Made by a program: the position numbers and the translations under genes
Shown: piece by piece, positions 36,956 to 45,741 of the stretch
Position numbering within the stretch: position 1 is the stretch's first letter
Layout of the letters: each line of letters opens with the position of its first letter
Assembly: GCA_902766045.1 (NCBI GenBank)
Contig: CACXCA010000051.1
Span: 62,001 to 126,000 of the forward strand
Source: an uncultured Bacteroidales bacterium
GTDB taxonomy: Bacteria > Bacteroidota > Bacteroidia > Bacteroidales > Paludibacteraceae
Length of the DNA: 64,000 nt
Reading direction: 5' to 3'
The notes under the pieces: generated by a model
Seen by the model: the letters and a program-made list of their open reading frames with translations, nothing else
Database searches by the model: none
Told to the model about the DNA's origin: nothing

Positions 36956-39145
36956 TTATAAATTTTCATCGGTTATTAAACTGTCATAAACGGAACTGTC
37001 TTTGATTATCACTTCGTATATGAATTTTATCTCTTTCTTTTCTCCTGGGGCTAATTTCAGCTTCCAGGTTAGTTTGCCATCCGACTCGTTCAGTGTGGCT
37101 CCTCCATTGTCAATTAGGTTTACCTTTACGGCATCACTTTGCGCAACAGGAATCTGATCCTCTACCGTGATGTCAATGGTTACCTCTTTGTTGTTTTTTA
37201 CAGTGATGAGCCATTCTCTTTTGATCTTATCTCTTGTGTTGAAAAGATTCTTCTTTTGTTTGGTAACTTGTAATTGTCTCTCTATTCCCACGTTCTTATC
37301 CACGCCCAGTGAGAAATGAAGTGTGTCTTCAATATCTTTTGGAATCCAATATGATTCGCCGGTATAGGTGTTGTCAGAGAAGACTCTCAGTTTGCCTGGC
37401 AAAAACTGGAAATCCTTCCAGTGCGGAATCTCAGCCAACATATATACGTTAGGTGTGATTTTTGGTGCCGCATAGTAGGTGTAGTGGACAGAGATCTCTT
37501 CTTGCTGCAGTGCAGCTTCATGTTCCGCCCCATCAGAAGGTATGGAGTTTAACCCTGCCGATGTTTCCGTATAATCTTCCAAATTGGAGAATACGGAATT
37601 GTATAAATCACTTCCTGTTTTAGCACCTTTTTTAGTGGAGATCATGACGACACCATTTGTAGCGCGTGAACCCCATATGACAGATGATGATGCGTCTTTT
37701 AGGACTTCCATGCTCTCGATGTCATTTGGATCAAGGCTTAGGAATACATCTCCAGATACTGGCATTCCATTTATTACATATAGAGGTTGATTCTCACCAG
37801 TTAGAGAAGAGGTTCCGCGAATATACGCTCTTGAGGATGCATCTGGATTTCCTCCGAATGTCTCGCTTGATTGCACACCAGAAACACGTCCTTTTAGAGC
37901 ATAATCAATGCCCCCTTTTATACCAGGTTCAAAGTTCTTAGTATTTGATGAGTATTCTCTGTCATCTTCTACCTCTAATATTTCAGTATTCTTTTCCGCA
38001 TAAATACTTGAGGCATCCTCAGCCAGATTGATGTTAATCATGTTGACATTCTCGTTCGTGGTCTTCCGATTGATGGGGGTATGTCCTGAATGAGAGAACA
38101 TGATGTTAGAGTGTGCGGGTGCTAAGATTTCATAGAATCCTGATGCGTCTGTTTCTGTAGAGATGTTGCCGACCGACACATGAGTACCTTGCAAACTGCC
38201 TTTCTCATCACGTACCACACCAAAAACTTTTACCATGTTGTTTTCAGATACTTTTGTGGTTTGTGTGTTTTTGGACGTCACGATTTGGTGAGGAAGTGTG
38301 TAGCGAGTCAACTCAGGTTTCTTGTTGTTTTTTGTTGGATTGGATTTCGTCACGGTCATTTTGATTTCATTCCAATCCTCTTGTGATTTCTGTGATACAA
38401 AAATCTTTTTGTTAATATTCATTGTGGCCGTTTTTTCAAAAACATGCAGTTCGTAAAACGGTTTCCATTGGGCATCTTTGATGATATAGCTAATGGTGAT
38501 GTTGGTCTCTGATGAGGTAGGAGAGGTCAGAGAAAGAAGAATGGCAGCTTTGGGCTTTAATGCACGTTCGTCGAGCAGTTGCAATTGCTGACGTGAAATG
38601 CGATACTCTCTTGAGAGGTCATCATACAATCGATCGTATTTCAATGTGTTGTCGGCAATCTCGTTGAGGTCTTTTCTCATAAAGGAGGCAATGCCGCTTA
38701 GTTGCTCTGCTGAGAATCCTTTCTTTCCTCCTATATTATCATTGGAAATGACAATTCTCTTTTCGTTTTTCAATGTGCTTTTTAGCGATGTCAATATCTG
38801 GATAGAGTCTCTTACGACGGATATCCTATCGACCAATTTTTTATTGGCTTTCACGAAAGAATCTTTGTTCGTCACCTCCATAATGACATCTACTTTTCCC
38901 AATGTGATGTCTGAATTGGTGATTCCAACCTGAACACTCTTTTGGTCAAGTTTATGACTGATCATGGGAATCTTTATGATTGATACGCCCGCTGGTATTT
39001 TCACGTGTGCGGTTCGCTCAACCATTGCTCCTTGCTTGTAAATTGTCACCTCATCAATCTTCGATTGTGTTGTTAAGGTGTCTGCTGCATTGACATAGCT
39101 TGCCGCAAATGCTAACAGTAAAATTAGATGAATAAATCGCTTCAT
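36956..39145 (-). CDS. DUF4139 surface protein with an inserted SusC-type plug domain
   Basis: This 729-residue protein has a signal peptide (LILLLAFAASYVNAAD), a DUF4140-like domain, a coiled coil, and a DUF4139 domain interrupted by two modules. One is a carboxypeptidase-regulatory-like repeat (VKVFGVVRDEKGSLQGTHV, ETDASGFYEILAP). The other is a TonB-receptor plug of SusC type (RAYIRGTSSLTGENQPLYV, DPNDIESMEVLKDASSSVIWG, ATNGVVMISTKKGA; about residues 415-515). No TonB-dependent beta-barrel follows; the DUF4139 sequence resumes and ends the protein. It is 57 percent longer in the insert than a plain family member would need. It is the first gene of the pair. Confidence 0.82.
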   Translation of the reverse strand: MKRFIHLILLLAFAASYVNAADTLTTQSKIDEVTIYKQGAMVERTAHVKIPAGVSIIKIPMISHKLDQKSVQVGITNSDITLGKVDVIMEVTNKDSFVKANKKLVDRISVVRDSIQILTSLKSTLKNEKRIVISNDNIGGKKGFSAEQLSGIASFMRKDLNEIADNTLKYDRLYDDLSREYRISRQQLQLLDERALKPKAAILLSLTSPTSSETNITISYIIKDAQWKPFYELHVFEKTATMNINKKIFVSQKSQEDWNEIKMTVTKSNPTKNNKKPELTRYTLPHQIVTSKNTQTTKVSENNMVKVFGVVRDEKGSLQGTHVSVGNISTETDASGFYEILAPAHSNIMFSHSGHTPINRKTTNENVNMININLAEDASSIYAEKNTEILEVEDDREYSSNTKNFEPGIKGGIDYALKGRVSGVQSSETFGGNPDASSRAYIRGTSSLTGENQPLYVINGMPVSGDVFLSLDPNDIESMEVLKDASSSVIWGSRATNGVVMISTKKGAKTGSDLYNSVFSNLEDYTETSAGLNSIPSDGAEHEAALQQEEISVHYTYYAAPKITPNVYMLAEIPHWKDFQFLPGKLRVFSDNTYTGESYWIPKDIEDTLHFSLGVDKNVGIERQLQVTKQKKNLFNTRDKIKREWLITVKNNKEVTIDITVEDQIPVAQSDAVKVNLIDNGGATLNESDGKLTWKLKLAPGEKKEIKFIYEVIIKDSSVYDSLITDENL

Positions 39146-39206
39146 TATGATATGAATGTTTTTTGTTTTTTTACTTGATAGTAATAAAATCTGCCAAATG
39201 ATACGT

Positions 39207-39214
39207 CAAAGATA
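39207..39214 (-). promoter_or_regulatory. Possible -7 element for the DUF4139 pair
   Basis: On the minus strand this reads TATCTTTG, matching TAnnTTTG, 62 bases before the start at 39145. No clear -33 element is seen. The same gap also has runs of C (39251-39259 and 39308-39313). Confidence 0.4.
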
Positions 39215-39338
39215 ATTTAATGTTTTGGAGAAATGAAATTTGTTGATTGTATAATTCCCCCCCCCTGTTTCTTTGATTAATATCAATAAATCAAGACGCT
39301 GTTTTTCCCCCCTTCAAACTGCTCGCTAAAAAAGAATG

Positions 39339-42323
39339 TTATTTTTTCTCGAAAAATTGAATGATCTCTTTCATGAGTTGCATTCTTTCTTTTTCGCTTT
39401 CGATACTTTCAAAAGGGATGGAAGAAATGATAGTCTTGTATTTCCCTCTGTATCCAACAGTAGCAGGATTATTGTTCCCCTCAAAAGAGTGAATCACTTT
39501 AGAACCGTTACAGATGTCTAGTGCATCAGGAGACTCTACTGCATATTGTTTTGAATTGAGAATCGTATTGAAGTGAAGATATTTTGTTTTAAACTCTTTC
39601 CATGGAGAGAAGTAGTTAGAAAGAAGACCTTTGTTTGAGGTTCTGCTCTCTGCTAATTTATATTTCAGGATTCGCTCTGCAAAATAAATAGCTTCATTGT
39701 CGCAGGAATCTCGTTCGTAAAGGTCGGAGGCAACATAGGCACCACTGACGTATAGGTTTCCTTTCTGACGGAAGAGATATCTTCGAAGCGATTTCCGCAG
39801 GTTGGGTTGAAGGAGTTGATATCGGGTGGTTTGTCCCACTTGAGTGCTCTTTTCTTCGCCTAATATCAGATCGATAAAATCATATCCTTTTAGACTGTAG
39901 GATCCTTCTGTGACGACTTCATCACTGCATGACACAAAGGAATAACCTGCATTTAGTATGGCTTTCCCATGCACTGCAGGGAAATCGAATGTGTTGCCGG
40001 CAATTTTTTCGTTTTCAAAAAGAGCGTAGCTGCCTCCGTGTCCAGGATTGGCATTGGTCTTGAATTTGTTTCGTTTGTTGAAGGCGTATTGGCTTCCCGT
40101 ATAACTGAGGTCGTATCGATCTGGTACACCTTGGTCTCCGTCTAGGAATCCAGAATAGTTCGGTGTGTCGAACCATTCGGGTGCGGCGACACGATGAAAT
40201 CCATTGATGATAAGAGCTGTCTTGGATTTATGAGGCACATATCCAGCAGCCAATATTTCAGAAGGAAAACTTTCTCCACCTTCGTTGACGGCTGTTACTT
40301 TGAAGCGATATATTTTATAAGGTTCCAATGTGACTTGAAGAGAAGGTGTTTTGGTTATCTCTCCGTTGTTCCAGCCTTTCCCGTCAACAGATGTATATAG
40401 TATGTAGTGTTTAGGGGTGGCTGTCTGTTCCAAACTGTCGCTTTGAGCTACCCATGTTAGATGAATAACATTATTTTCTTCGTTGTAAAACTCCGCACTG
40501 AAATTCTTTACAGGTAAAGGTTGAACGACATAGTCTCTTTCTTGCTGAAAACAAAGGAACTTTAGGATTCCTTTATAGATAGCACGACTTGCCACGAATT
40601 GGAAATGTGGGTCTAGTCCATAACGCATATCAGTTAGATTCTGATGAGAAAGAAGCTCTAGAAGGAAGGTGGGGACTTCAGGGACTCTTGCTTCGTAGTA
40701 GGATGCATCGGTCAGTCTTCTTCTAGTCCAGTCAGGACGGAAGGTTTGTCGGATGTCTTTTACAATCTCTGTCTGTACGATGTCGGCCAAATCACGTGAT
40801 ACGATTCTTCGTTGATTATTGGCATAGAATTTAGACTCGTTGCTTTCCGATTTGTAGATTGTTAACGTGCCGATAATACTATCGTTAAACAGTTGACCTG
40901 CATCTGTATGGAAGCCCATAGCCATTTCGACAGGAATATTTTTCCCCTTTGTATTAGGTGATTTTGAAGATCCGCCTATAAGGTCGTTAACCCAGTGACC
41001 ACGACACATATAATCATCTTTGTAATCACTTAACCCTTCATTCCTGCTATAAATTGAATCCGCATATCCAGCCCATTGCAACCAATATCTGGCACCTTCC
41101 AGATAACGAGGCATATTGTTGTAGATGACGGAATCTTGGTCGTTTTTCCTTCCAATATTACTATAGCCACCTCCAAATCTTACGGCATCAGCCGTTATAA
41201 TGTTGTTGTTGGATTTACTTTTATTGGAGAGTTCGACTCTTCCTGTCTCAGGATTTATACCTTTGTTGAAATGGAATGTTCCGAGATATATCCATGTGCC
41301 ACCGCCCATTTTCTGGTTGACAATGTATTGTGTGCATCCTCCAGTGTGATAAACCGTATAGTGCGCATCTGTGGCACTTGTTGGAAGAGTGTGGTAAGAG
41401 ATATAGACAGCGTAATCACCTTCTTCCGGTATCTCAGGTGTCCAATTCGCATATCCCATACCTTCTTTGCTTGTCCGTATTTGTCTGTATGAACCATAAC
41501 AGAATGGGTTTTCTCCATCGATATATTGCTCTTTTGCATTGGCATATCCTGTTGAATCACCTCTCCGCCACCTGTGTTTAGTGTCTTGGCATTCGTCGTA
41601 AAAAAACAGATCACGGTCATCATTATCTACGATGACCTCGTTCAACTGGGTGTCACGTTCCCTTGGTAGCATAACGTAAGCGCCTGCATTTTCTAACATG
41701 GGAAGAAGGTAGGGCAATACATAACTTAATGTGTAGGTGTCCTCACTCACATGAAATAAGCGGGGACGTTGCCATATCCAGTTGTTTTCTCTTTGTTCAA
41801 AATAAAGGCCGTGACTTGGCCATAATGCAATTGTGTTGTTGAGAAGACCTTTTGTCGGTTGGTATGCTTTGCTCAGATTGCTGACGATGGAAGGTGCATA
41901 TAATCGATGATTTTCCATCCTTCCCTTATCCAGTTTGGTCTCTTCTCGATAGATATTGGGTACTAAATCACTGATCTCATAACCGTTTATGAAGAATTCT
42001 ATGTTATAACGGTAGTAATCGTGAGGCAAACTTTTCTTTATTGAATCTTTAATAGCCTGAACAACATTCTCCCGGAAGGGAATGCTTTCGAAATATTTAT
42101 TACCATAGATTTGAAGTGTCTTCCTGCTTTTGTCAATCTTTATACTATCATATCCAATCTTATTTTTTCGCAGACAAGGATACACTTCTTGTAAATAAGG
42201 TAACAACGACTTCCCTATAGAGTCGGGGACAATCTGAGAATGTAGGGGAAAACATGATAATAACGTGAACAATGTTCCGAGTAAGCTATAAGCCCAAATT
42301 CGATGTTCAGAGGATTGTTTCAC
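39339..42323 (-). CDS. Large exported N-acetylmuramoyl-L-alanine amidase with golvesin-like and FN3 domains
   Basis: This 994-residue protein has a signal peptide (LLGTLFTLLSCFPLHSQ). The amidase_3-type domain is split by an insert: first part with IALWPSHGLYFEQ and GAYVMLPRERDT, later part with AMGFHTDAGQLF and TFLLELLSHQN, giving His, His and Glu as likely zinc ligands. The insert is a golvesin/xanthan-lyase C-terminal-like beta-domain (WTPEIPEEGDYAVYISYHTL, GGGTWIYLGTFHF, TADAVRFGGG). A fibronectin type III domain (about 600-690) and a large C-terminal region follow. Homologues are often labelled xanthan lyase; I see an amidase instead. It lies 18 bases downstream of tRNA-Leu. Confidence 0.75.
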   Translation of the reverse strand: MKQSSEHRIWAYSLLGTLFTLLSCFPLHSQIVPDSIGKSLLPYLQEVYPCLRKNKIGYDSIKIDKSRKTLQIYGNKYFESIPFRENVVQAIKDSIKKSLPHDYYRYNIEFFINGYEISDLVPNIYREETKLDKGRMENHRLYAPSIVSNLSKAYQPTKGLLNNTIALWPSHGLYFEQRENNWIWQRPRLFHVSEDTYTLSYVLPYLLPMLENAGAYVMLPRERDTQLNEVIVDNDDRDLFFYDECQDTKHRWRRGDSTGYANAKEQYIDGENPFCYGSYRQIRTSKEGMGYANWTPEIPEEGDYAVYISYHTLPTSATDAHYTVYHTGGCTQYIVNQKMGGGTWIYLGTFHFNKGINPETGRVELSNKSKSNNNIITADAVRFGGGYSNIGRKNDQDSVIYNNMPRYLEGARYWLQWAGYADSIYSRNEGLSDYKDDYMCRGHWVNDLIGGSSKSPNTKGKNIPVEMAMGFHTDAGQLFNDSIIGTLTIYKSESNESKFYANNQRRIVSRDLADIVQTEIVKDIRQTFRPDWTRRRLTDASYYEARVPEVPTFLLELLSHQNLTDMRYGLDPHFQFVASRAIYKGILKFLCFQQERDYVVQPLPVKNFSAEFYNEENNVIHLTWVAQSDSLEQTATPKHYILYTSVDGKGWNNGEITKTPSLQVTLEPYKIYRFKVTAVNEGGESFPSEILAAGYVPHKSKTALIINGFHRVAAPEWFDTPNYSGFLDGDQGVPDRYDLSYTGSQYAFNKRNKFKTNANPGHGGSYALFENEKIAGNTFDFPAVHGKAILNAGYSFVSCSDEVVTEGSYSLKGYDFIDLILGEEKSTQVGQTTRYQLLQPNLRKSLRRYLFRQKGNLYVSGAYVASDLYERDSCDNEAIYFAERILKYKLAESRTSNKGLLSNYFSPWKEFKTKYLHFNTILNSKQYAVESPDALDICNGSKVIHSFEGNNNPATVGYRGKYKTIISSIPFESIESEKERMQLMKEIIQFFEKK

Positions 42324-42341
42324 GTGATCAAGAGGTATAAG

Positions 42342-42424
42342 TACCCGGGATGAGACTCGAACTCACACAACCTTGCGGTCACTAGTACCTGAAACTAGCG
42401 TGTCTACCATTTCACCACCCGGGT
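42342..42424 (-). tRNA. tRNA-Leu (anticodon CAG)
   Basis: This 83-base class II tRNA has acceptor stem ACCCGGG/CCCGGGT, discriminator A and no encoded CCA. The D arm includes GGTAGACAC. The anticodon stem CTAGT/ACTAG carries loop TTCAGGT (anticodon CAG, reading CUG). A long variable arm is built around ACCGCAAGGT, and the T loop is TTCGAGT. It lies just upstream of the amidase gene on the same strand. Confidence 0.95.
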
Positions 42425-42437
42425 AGTAAGACATATG

Positions 42438-42445
42438 CAAAGGTA
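42438..42445 (-). promoter_or_regulatory. Possible -7 element for tRNA-Leu
   Basis: On the minus strand this reads TACCTTTG, matching TAnnTTTG, 13 bases before the mature tRNA 5' end. The -33 element is not clear. Confidence 0.45.
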
Positions 42446-42543
42446 ATATATTTTTTATTAAAAAAAAGAAAAATCAATTGTAAAGAGGGAAATTTTTCTT
42501 CTGTGTGGGTCTCTGCTAAAATGGAAATTGAATCAAATTATTA

Positions 42544-42551
42544 TATCTTTG
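42544..42551 (+). promoter_or_regulatory. Possible -7 element before the 42594 gene
   Basis: TATCTTTG matches TAnnTTTG 42 bases before the ATG at 42594. No clear -33 element is seen. Confidence 0.4.
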
Positions 42552-42593
42552 TAGATGATTGAAAATGAAGAAACTAAAAAATAGAAACAAGGG

Positions 42594-43262
42594 ATGGAAA
42601 AGCTTATGACGAAACTAATGCTCGTATTGATGCTTTTACACTTGCCGTTAATGCTGACTGCACAAGAAACGAATGCGGAAAATCAGAATCAATCTCTGTC
42701 CAAACAGTCAAAAGAGTCTTCGGAAAAATTCAATATCCGAAAAGAAAAAGGTTGTGGGCTCTTTGTAAATGTGGGTGGCTTATTGACGGATGGAATAAAG
42801 ATAGGAGTGGAACCGAGATACAACCGTTGCATACTTTCTATTTTCGTTGGTGTTCCACAAACGGGCATTGTGTTTAAAAACAGTCACAAGGATTGGGAAT
42901 CGCTCCTCAGTATCTCTGCCGGCATAGGGTGCAAAGGAATTGTTCCTGCAAAGTGGGGCGGATTCTATGCGGGTGGTGTCGTTCAATATGAACGTTATTC
43001 TGGCGACCTGAAAGTTAATACATTACGGGAAGAAAAAGACTTCTGCGAGAACGTTGGAGTGATGGCAAATGCAGGATTCCGTTTTCAAACTAAATGCCAT
43101 ATCTATTTTAATTTTGGAGGAATGTGTGGACCGTCATTTGATCGGTCGTATTTCCGCCATACAAACATCTTGATGAATGACTATTCTGCGGCATATGTTG
43201 GCAGGGATCCTGAAACCAACTTCAAAGTTTCTGCAGAGATTTCTATTGGTTATGAATTTTAA
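42594..43262 (+). CDS. Exported protein, probable small outer membrane beta-barrel
   Basis: This 222-residue protein has a signal peptide (LMLVLMLLHLPLMLTAQ) ending near residue 24. The mature part starts with a Gln/Ser/Lys-rich stretch. Alternating hydrophobic strands then follow, rich in Gly and aromatics (GCGLFVNVGGLL, GGFYAGGVVQYERYSG, HIYFNFGGMCGPSF), ending ISIGYEF with a terminal Phe as in outer membrane barrels. No known family is recognised with confidence. It is 22 bases before a lipoprotein gene and shares its promoter. Confidence 0.6.
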   Translation: MEKLMTKLMLVLMLLHLPLMLTAQETNAENQNQSLSKQSKESSEKFNIRKEKGCGLFVNVGGLLTDGIKIGVEPRYNRCILSIFVGVPQTGIVFKNSHKDWESLLSISAGIGCKGIVPAKWGGFYAGGVVQYERYSGDLKVNTLREEKDFCENVGVMANAGFRFQTKCHIYFNFGGMCGPSFDRSYFRHTNILMNDYSAAYVGRDPETNFKVSAEISIGYEF

Positions 43263-43284
43263 ATTCTAAAACGAAAAGAAGAAA

Positions 43285-44043
43285 ATGAAAAGGATACATC
43301 TATTATATCTGATACTTCTTGCAATCTGCATTTCATTTGGTTCATGTAAAGACGAGGAAGAAGAAATGACAAACGGAACAGGAGGTATATTAACTGGTGT
43401 ATGGGGCTTGGTTGATGATGATGGCTTATACGTTGGAGATGATGACTTGCAGTATGGTCTTCGTGTTTCAATTGATGGGAAGATGCAACGTGTTCGTTTC
43501 TCTAGTACGGTATGTGAACCTTTCAACGACTATGCAGATGGTATCATACAACAAGTTTATCGCAGTGCGATCAAAGTGTTGGGAATAGACGGAGAGTTTT
43601 TTGTTCCATTTGCTTTGGATACTATCATCAGGGGAGAGGGAAACAGACTTGTTCCATTCATGCGACTTCACTTGGCAACCAATCAGACAGATGGATCTGT
43701 TGATTATGACTCAAAAGAGGATAGTGCAACAGAGTTGGATAAGGCACCATTCCCCGTTAGTGGAATTTATATTAAGGCATTAAAATTTTATAATGAGGTG
43801 GATCGTCTTTTGTATGGAATGGATGGACGATTATTGGGCGAATGGGAACAACAATTTGGAACAAATAGTTTTGCTTTTTTTTCTGGCAACGGTAAAATAA
43901 ATGGTAATCTATTTAGTGATTGGCGTGTGAAGAATGGTGTGCTTTATATCCTGAAGGATGGTGTTATATCTCAATATCCGTATTCCTTTGATGGGACAGC
44001 ACTTGTCATTGGAGAAGAAACATTCATAAAGGTCTCCAAATAA
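43285..44043 (+). CDS. Hypothetical lipoprotein
   Basis: This 252-residue protein has a lipoprotein signal (LLAICISFGSC, lipidated Cys about residue 21) followed by an acidic KDEEEE stretch. The body has a repeated lipocalin-like flavour: GVWGLVDDDGLYVG near the start and LLGEWEQQFGTNSFAFFSGNGKINGN with YPYSFDGTALVIG near the end. This resembles the beta-strand pattern of Bacteroidota lipocalin-like lipoproteins, but I cannot name the family. It is probably cotranscribed with the 42594 gene and converges with the AraC gene, six bases away. Confidence 0.6.
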   Translation: MKRIHLLYLILLAICISFGSCKDEEEEMTNGTGGILTGVWGLVDDDGLYVGDDDLQYGLRVSIDGKMQRVRFSSTVCEPFNDYADGIIQQVYRSAIKVLGIDGEFFVPFALDTIIRGEGNRLVPFMRLHLATNQTDGSVDYDSKEDSATELDKAPFPVSGIYIKALKFYNEVDRLLYGMDGRLLGEWEQQFGTNSFAFFSGNGKINGNLFSDWRVKNGVLYILKDGVISQYPYSFDGTALVIGEETFIKVSK

Positions 44044-44049
44044 ACGCTG

Positions 44050-45177
44050 TTATGGACGGTTCCTTTTCCATTCGGTAGGAGTCATGTATGTATATTCCTT
44101 AAAATATCGGCAAAAATTGCTTGGGTCGGAATAGCCAACCATTACACCGACTTCAGCCATTGTAAGTTCGTTGTTTGTTTCAATGATATTTTTTGCCTCC
44201 TCTATTCTCAGTTGATTGATGAAAGCATTGAAATTGCACGTTTCAAACGTATGCAGACAAATCGAAAGGGTCTTGACGTTTGTGCCCAGTCTGATGGCGA
44301 TTAACCTGAGTGTTATGCCTGAAATACAATATAGTTTTTCTTGAAGAATGACATTTTTCCAATCATTCCATCTCGCTTCTTTTTCGTTTGTCTTTAAGGT
44401 TTCGAGGCTCTCGTCATCCTCTGTTTTATACGAGTCATAAATTGTATAAAACACCTTGGGATAATGTAAATACATCAGACCGACGATACAATATAGAATG
44501 AGCATAAAGAAGTTTAATACAGTCAGTAGGTCTTGACTCATACAAGCCGAGATGAGTAACGATGTCGTTCCAATTGCCGCAACAAACAGAAACGATAATC
44601 GAATACTCTTCAATCCTTCATCCACAATATTATTATAGGACGAAAAATCATCTATGTTATTCTGGCAATCTCTGCTTTCTTTGAAAAAATTCTTTATGTA
44701 ATAGAAGAAAAGAGAAAGATAATATGCCATAAAGAGTAACCGCAATATCACGTTGAATCTCAGTTCCCCATTCTCAATCCATGCATGGGCAAGATTGTCG
44801 TAGTTTAGATAGACATGGTCCTCAAATAGGGATACAATGACATACAGCACACAAAAGATAATGAGTGGCGCTATTTGTCGTGTTACATAGCGAGCCGTCA
44901 CACGATGAGGATTGAGCATGTTTATATGAGAAATGGAAAGCAAATGAGCTTGCGTAACGGAGACAACTAGAAATGGAAAACTGAATATTTCAATCTGACA
45001 AAACAGCTTGAGTATGCAATATATAGCCAACAAAAAGAACGAAAAGGCCAATAGTCTTAGCGATATGGTGTATTTCTTTATGCCATCGTGTGTAGGTACT
45101 GGCGTGAGTAAAAACACTATCGAAAGCAATAATAAAGCCACAAAAAGTGCATAATAGGATATTTCTAATATCTTCAT
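44050..45177 (-). CDS. Membrane-bound AraC-family regulator
   Basis: This 375-residue protein has six to seven hydrophobic segments over residues 1-245 (ALFVALLLLSIVFLL at the start). A cytoplasmic AraC-type DNA-binding domain follows, with two helix-turn-helix units: ITLRLIAIRLGTNVKTLSICL and LTMAEVGVMVGYSDPSNFCRYFKEYTYMTPTEWK. This membrane-sensor plus AraC layout is common in Bacteroidota. Target genes are unknown; the neighbouring outer membrane genes on both sides are candidates. An inverted repeat lies in its probable 5' leader. Confidence 0.85.
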   Translation of the reverse strand: MKILEISYYALFVALLLLSIVFLLTPVPTHDGIKKYTISLRLLAFSFFLLAIYCILKLFCQIEIFSFPFLVVSVTQAHLLSISHINMLNPHRVTARYVTRQIAPLIIFCVLYVIVSLFEDHVYLNYDNLAHAWIENGELRFNVILRLLFMAYYLSLFFYYIKNFFKESRDCQNNIDDFSSYNNIVDEGLKSIRLSFLFVAAIGTTSLLISACMSQDLLTVLNFFMLILYCIVGLMYLHYPKVFYTIYDSYKTEDDESLETLKTNEKEARWNDWKNVILQEKLYCISGITLRLIAIRLGTNVKTLSICLHTFETCNFNAFINQLRIEEAKNIIETNNELTMAEVGVMVGYSDPSNFCRYFKEYTYMTPTEWKRNRP

Positions 45178-45232
45178 CTTGTGAAATGTCCTGTGTTTTT
45201 ATTAGAAGTTGCTGGGCTCCATTCATTCTTTA

Positions 45233-45269
45233 TTTCTTGATTGGTTGAACCCGATTACCAGTCAAGAAA
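45233..45269. repeat. Inverted repeat upstream of the AraC gene
   Basis: TTTCTTGATTGG (45233-45244) pairs with CCAGTCAAGAAA (45258-45269), 11 of 12 positions, with a 13-base loop. It lies between the AraC start and a possible minus-strand -7 element (TAACTTTG, 45299-45292). It may be a leader hairpin or an operator. Confidence 0.45.
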
Positions 45270-45524
45270 CCGTTTCCATAAATAGTTTCTTCAAAGTTAA
45301 TGGAACATATTCAGAAAAAATGAAAATCTCTGAAGATATATTCTCTCTTTTGATAATTTTTTGATTGATGTCAATTAATTAAATGCAAAGGGGGAAATGT
45401 TAAACAGTATTAAAATGAAGTATGGATAGGACAAGATTGAACAATGCAATGTCGGTGGTGGGCATCTTGATATCACTACTTTTGAAAAAAATGTTTCTTT
45501 ACGTTCACATTTCAATTTTTTTTT

Positions 45525-45532
45525 TATTTTTG
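45525..45532 (+). promoter_or_regulatory. Possible -7 element before the 45601/45742 genes
   Basis: TATTTTTG matches TAnnTTTG. It is in the 564-base gap 45178-45741, 69 bases before the small ORF at 45601. Apart from this motif, the inverted repeat and the small ORF, I see nothing else clear in that gap; it is A/T-rich. Confidence 0.45.
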
Positions 45533-45600
45533 TACCACGTTATAGGTTATGATTGTCTTATAAGTTGTTGATTATTAATAATTGTAATTAAATTATAGAA

Positions 45601-45702
45601 ATGAAAAGTTGTTTGTTATTATTGTTAAAGATAATATTCATATTATTTTTCTTTGCAGGAATTGTATATGTTGCAGTAAGGTTTGCGGATTTTGGGCAAT
45701 AG
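45601..45702 (+). CDS. Candidate small single-pass membrane protein
   Basis: This ORF of 33 codons starts at the ATG at 45601 and ends at the TAG at 45700-45702. The peptide starts MKSC, has one hydrophobic stretch rich in Leu, Ile and Phe (residues 4-27), and ends VRFADFGQ. It lies 69 bases behind a promoter-like motif and 39 bases before the outer membrane protein gene, so it would be cotranscribed with it. No homologue is known to me. Chance is possible at this length, but the position and single membrane helix favour a real small protein. Confidence 0.45.
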   Translation: MKSCLLLLLKIIFILFFFAGIVYVAVRFADFGQ

Positions 45703-45741
45703 TCAAATGATTGTTAATTATTTATATAAATTAAATTAAAA

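Noticed and set aside
39251-39313. Runs of C in the DUF4139-amidase gap as a phase-variation switch
   Set aside because: The runs lie between convergent or tandem 3'/5' regions, away from a start codon or a recognisable promoter spacer, so no switch can be supported.
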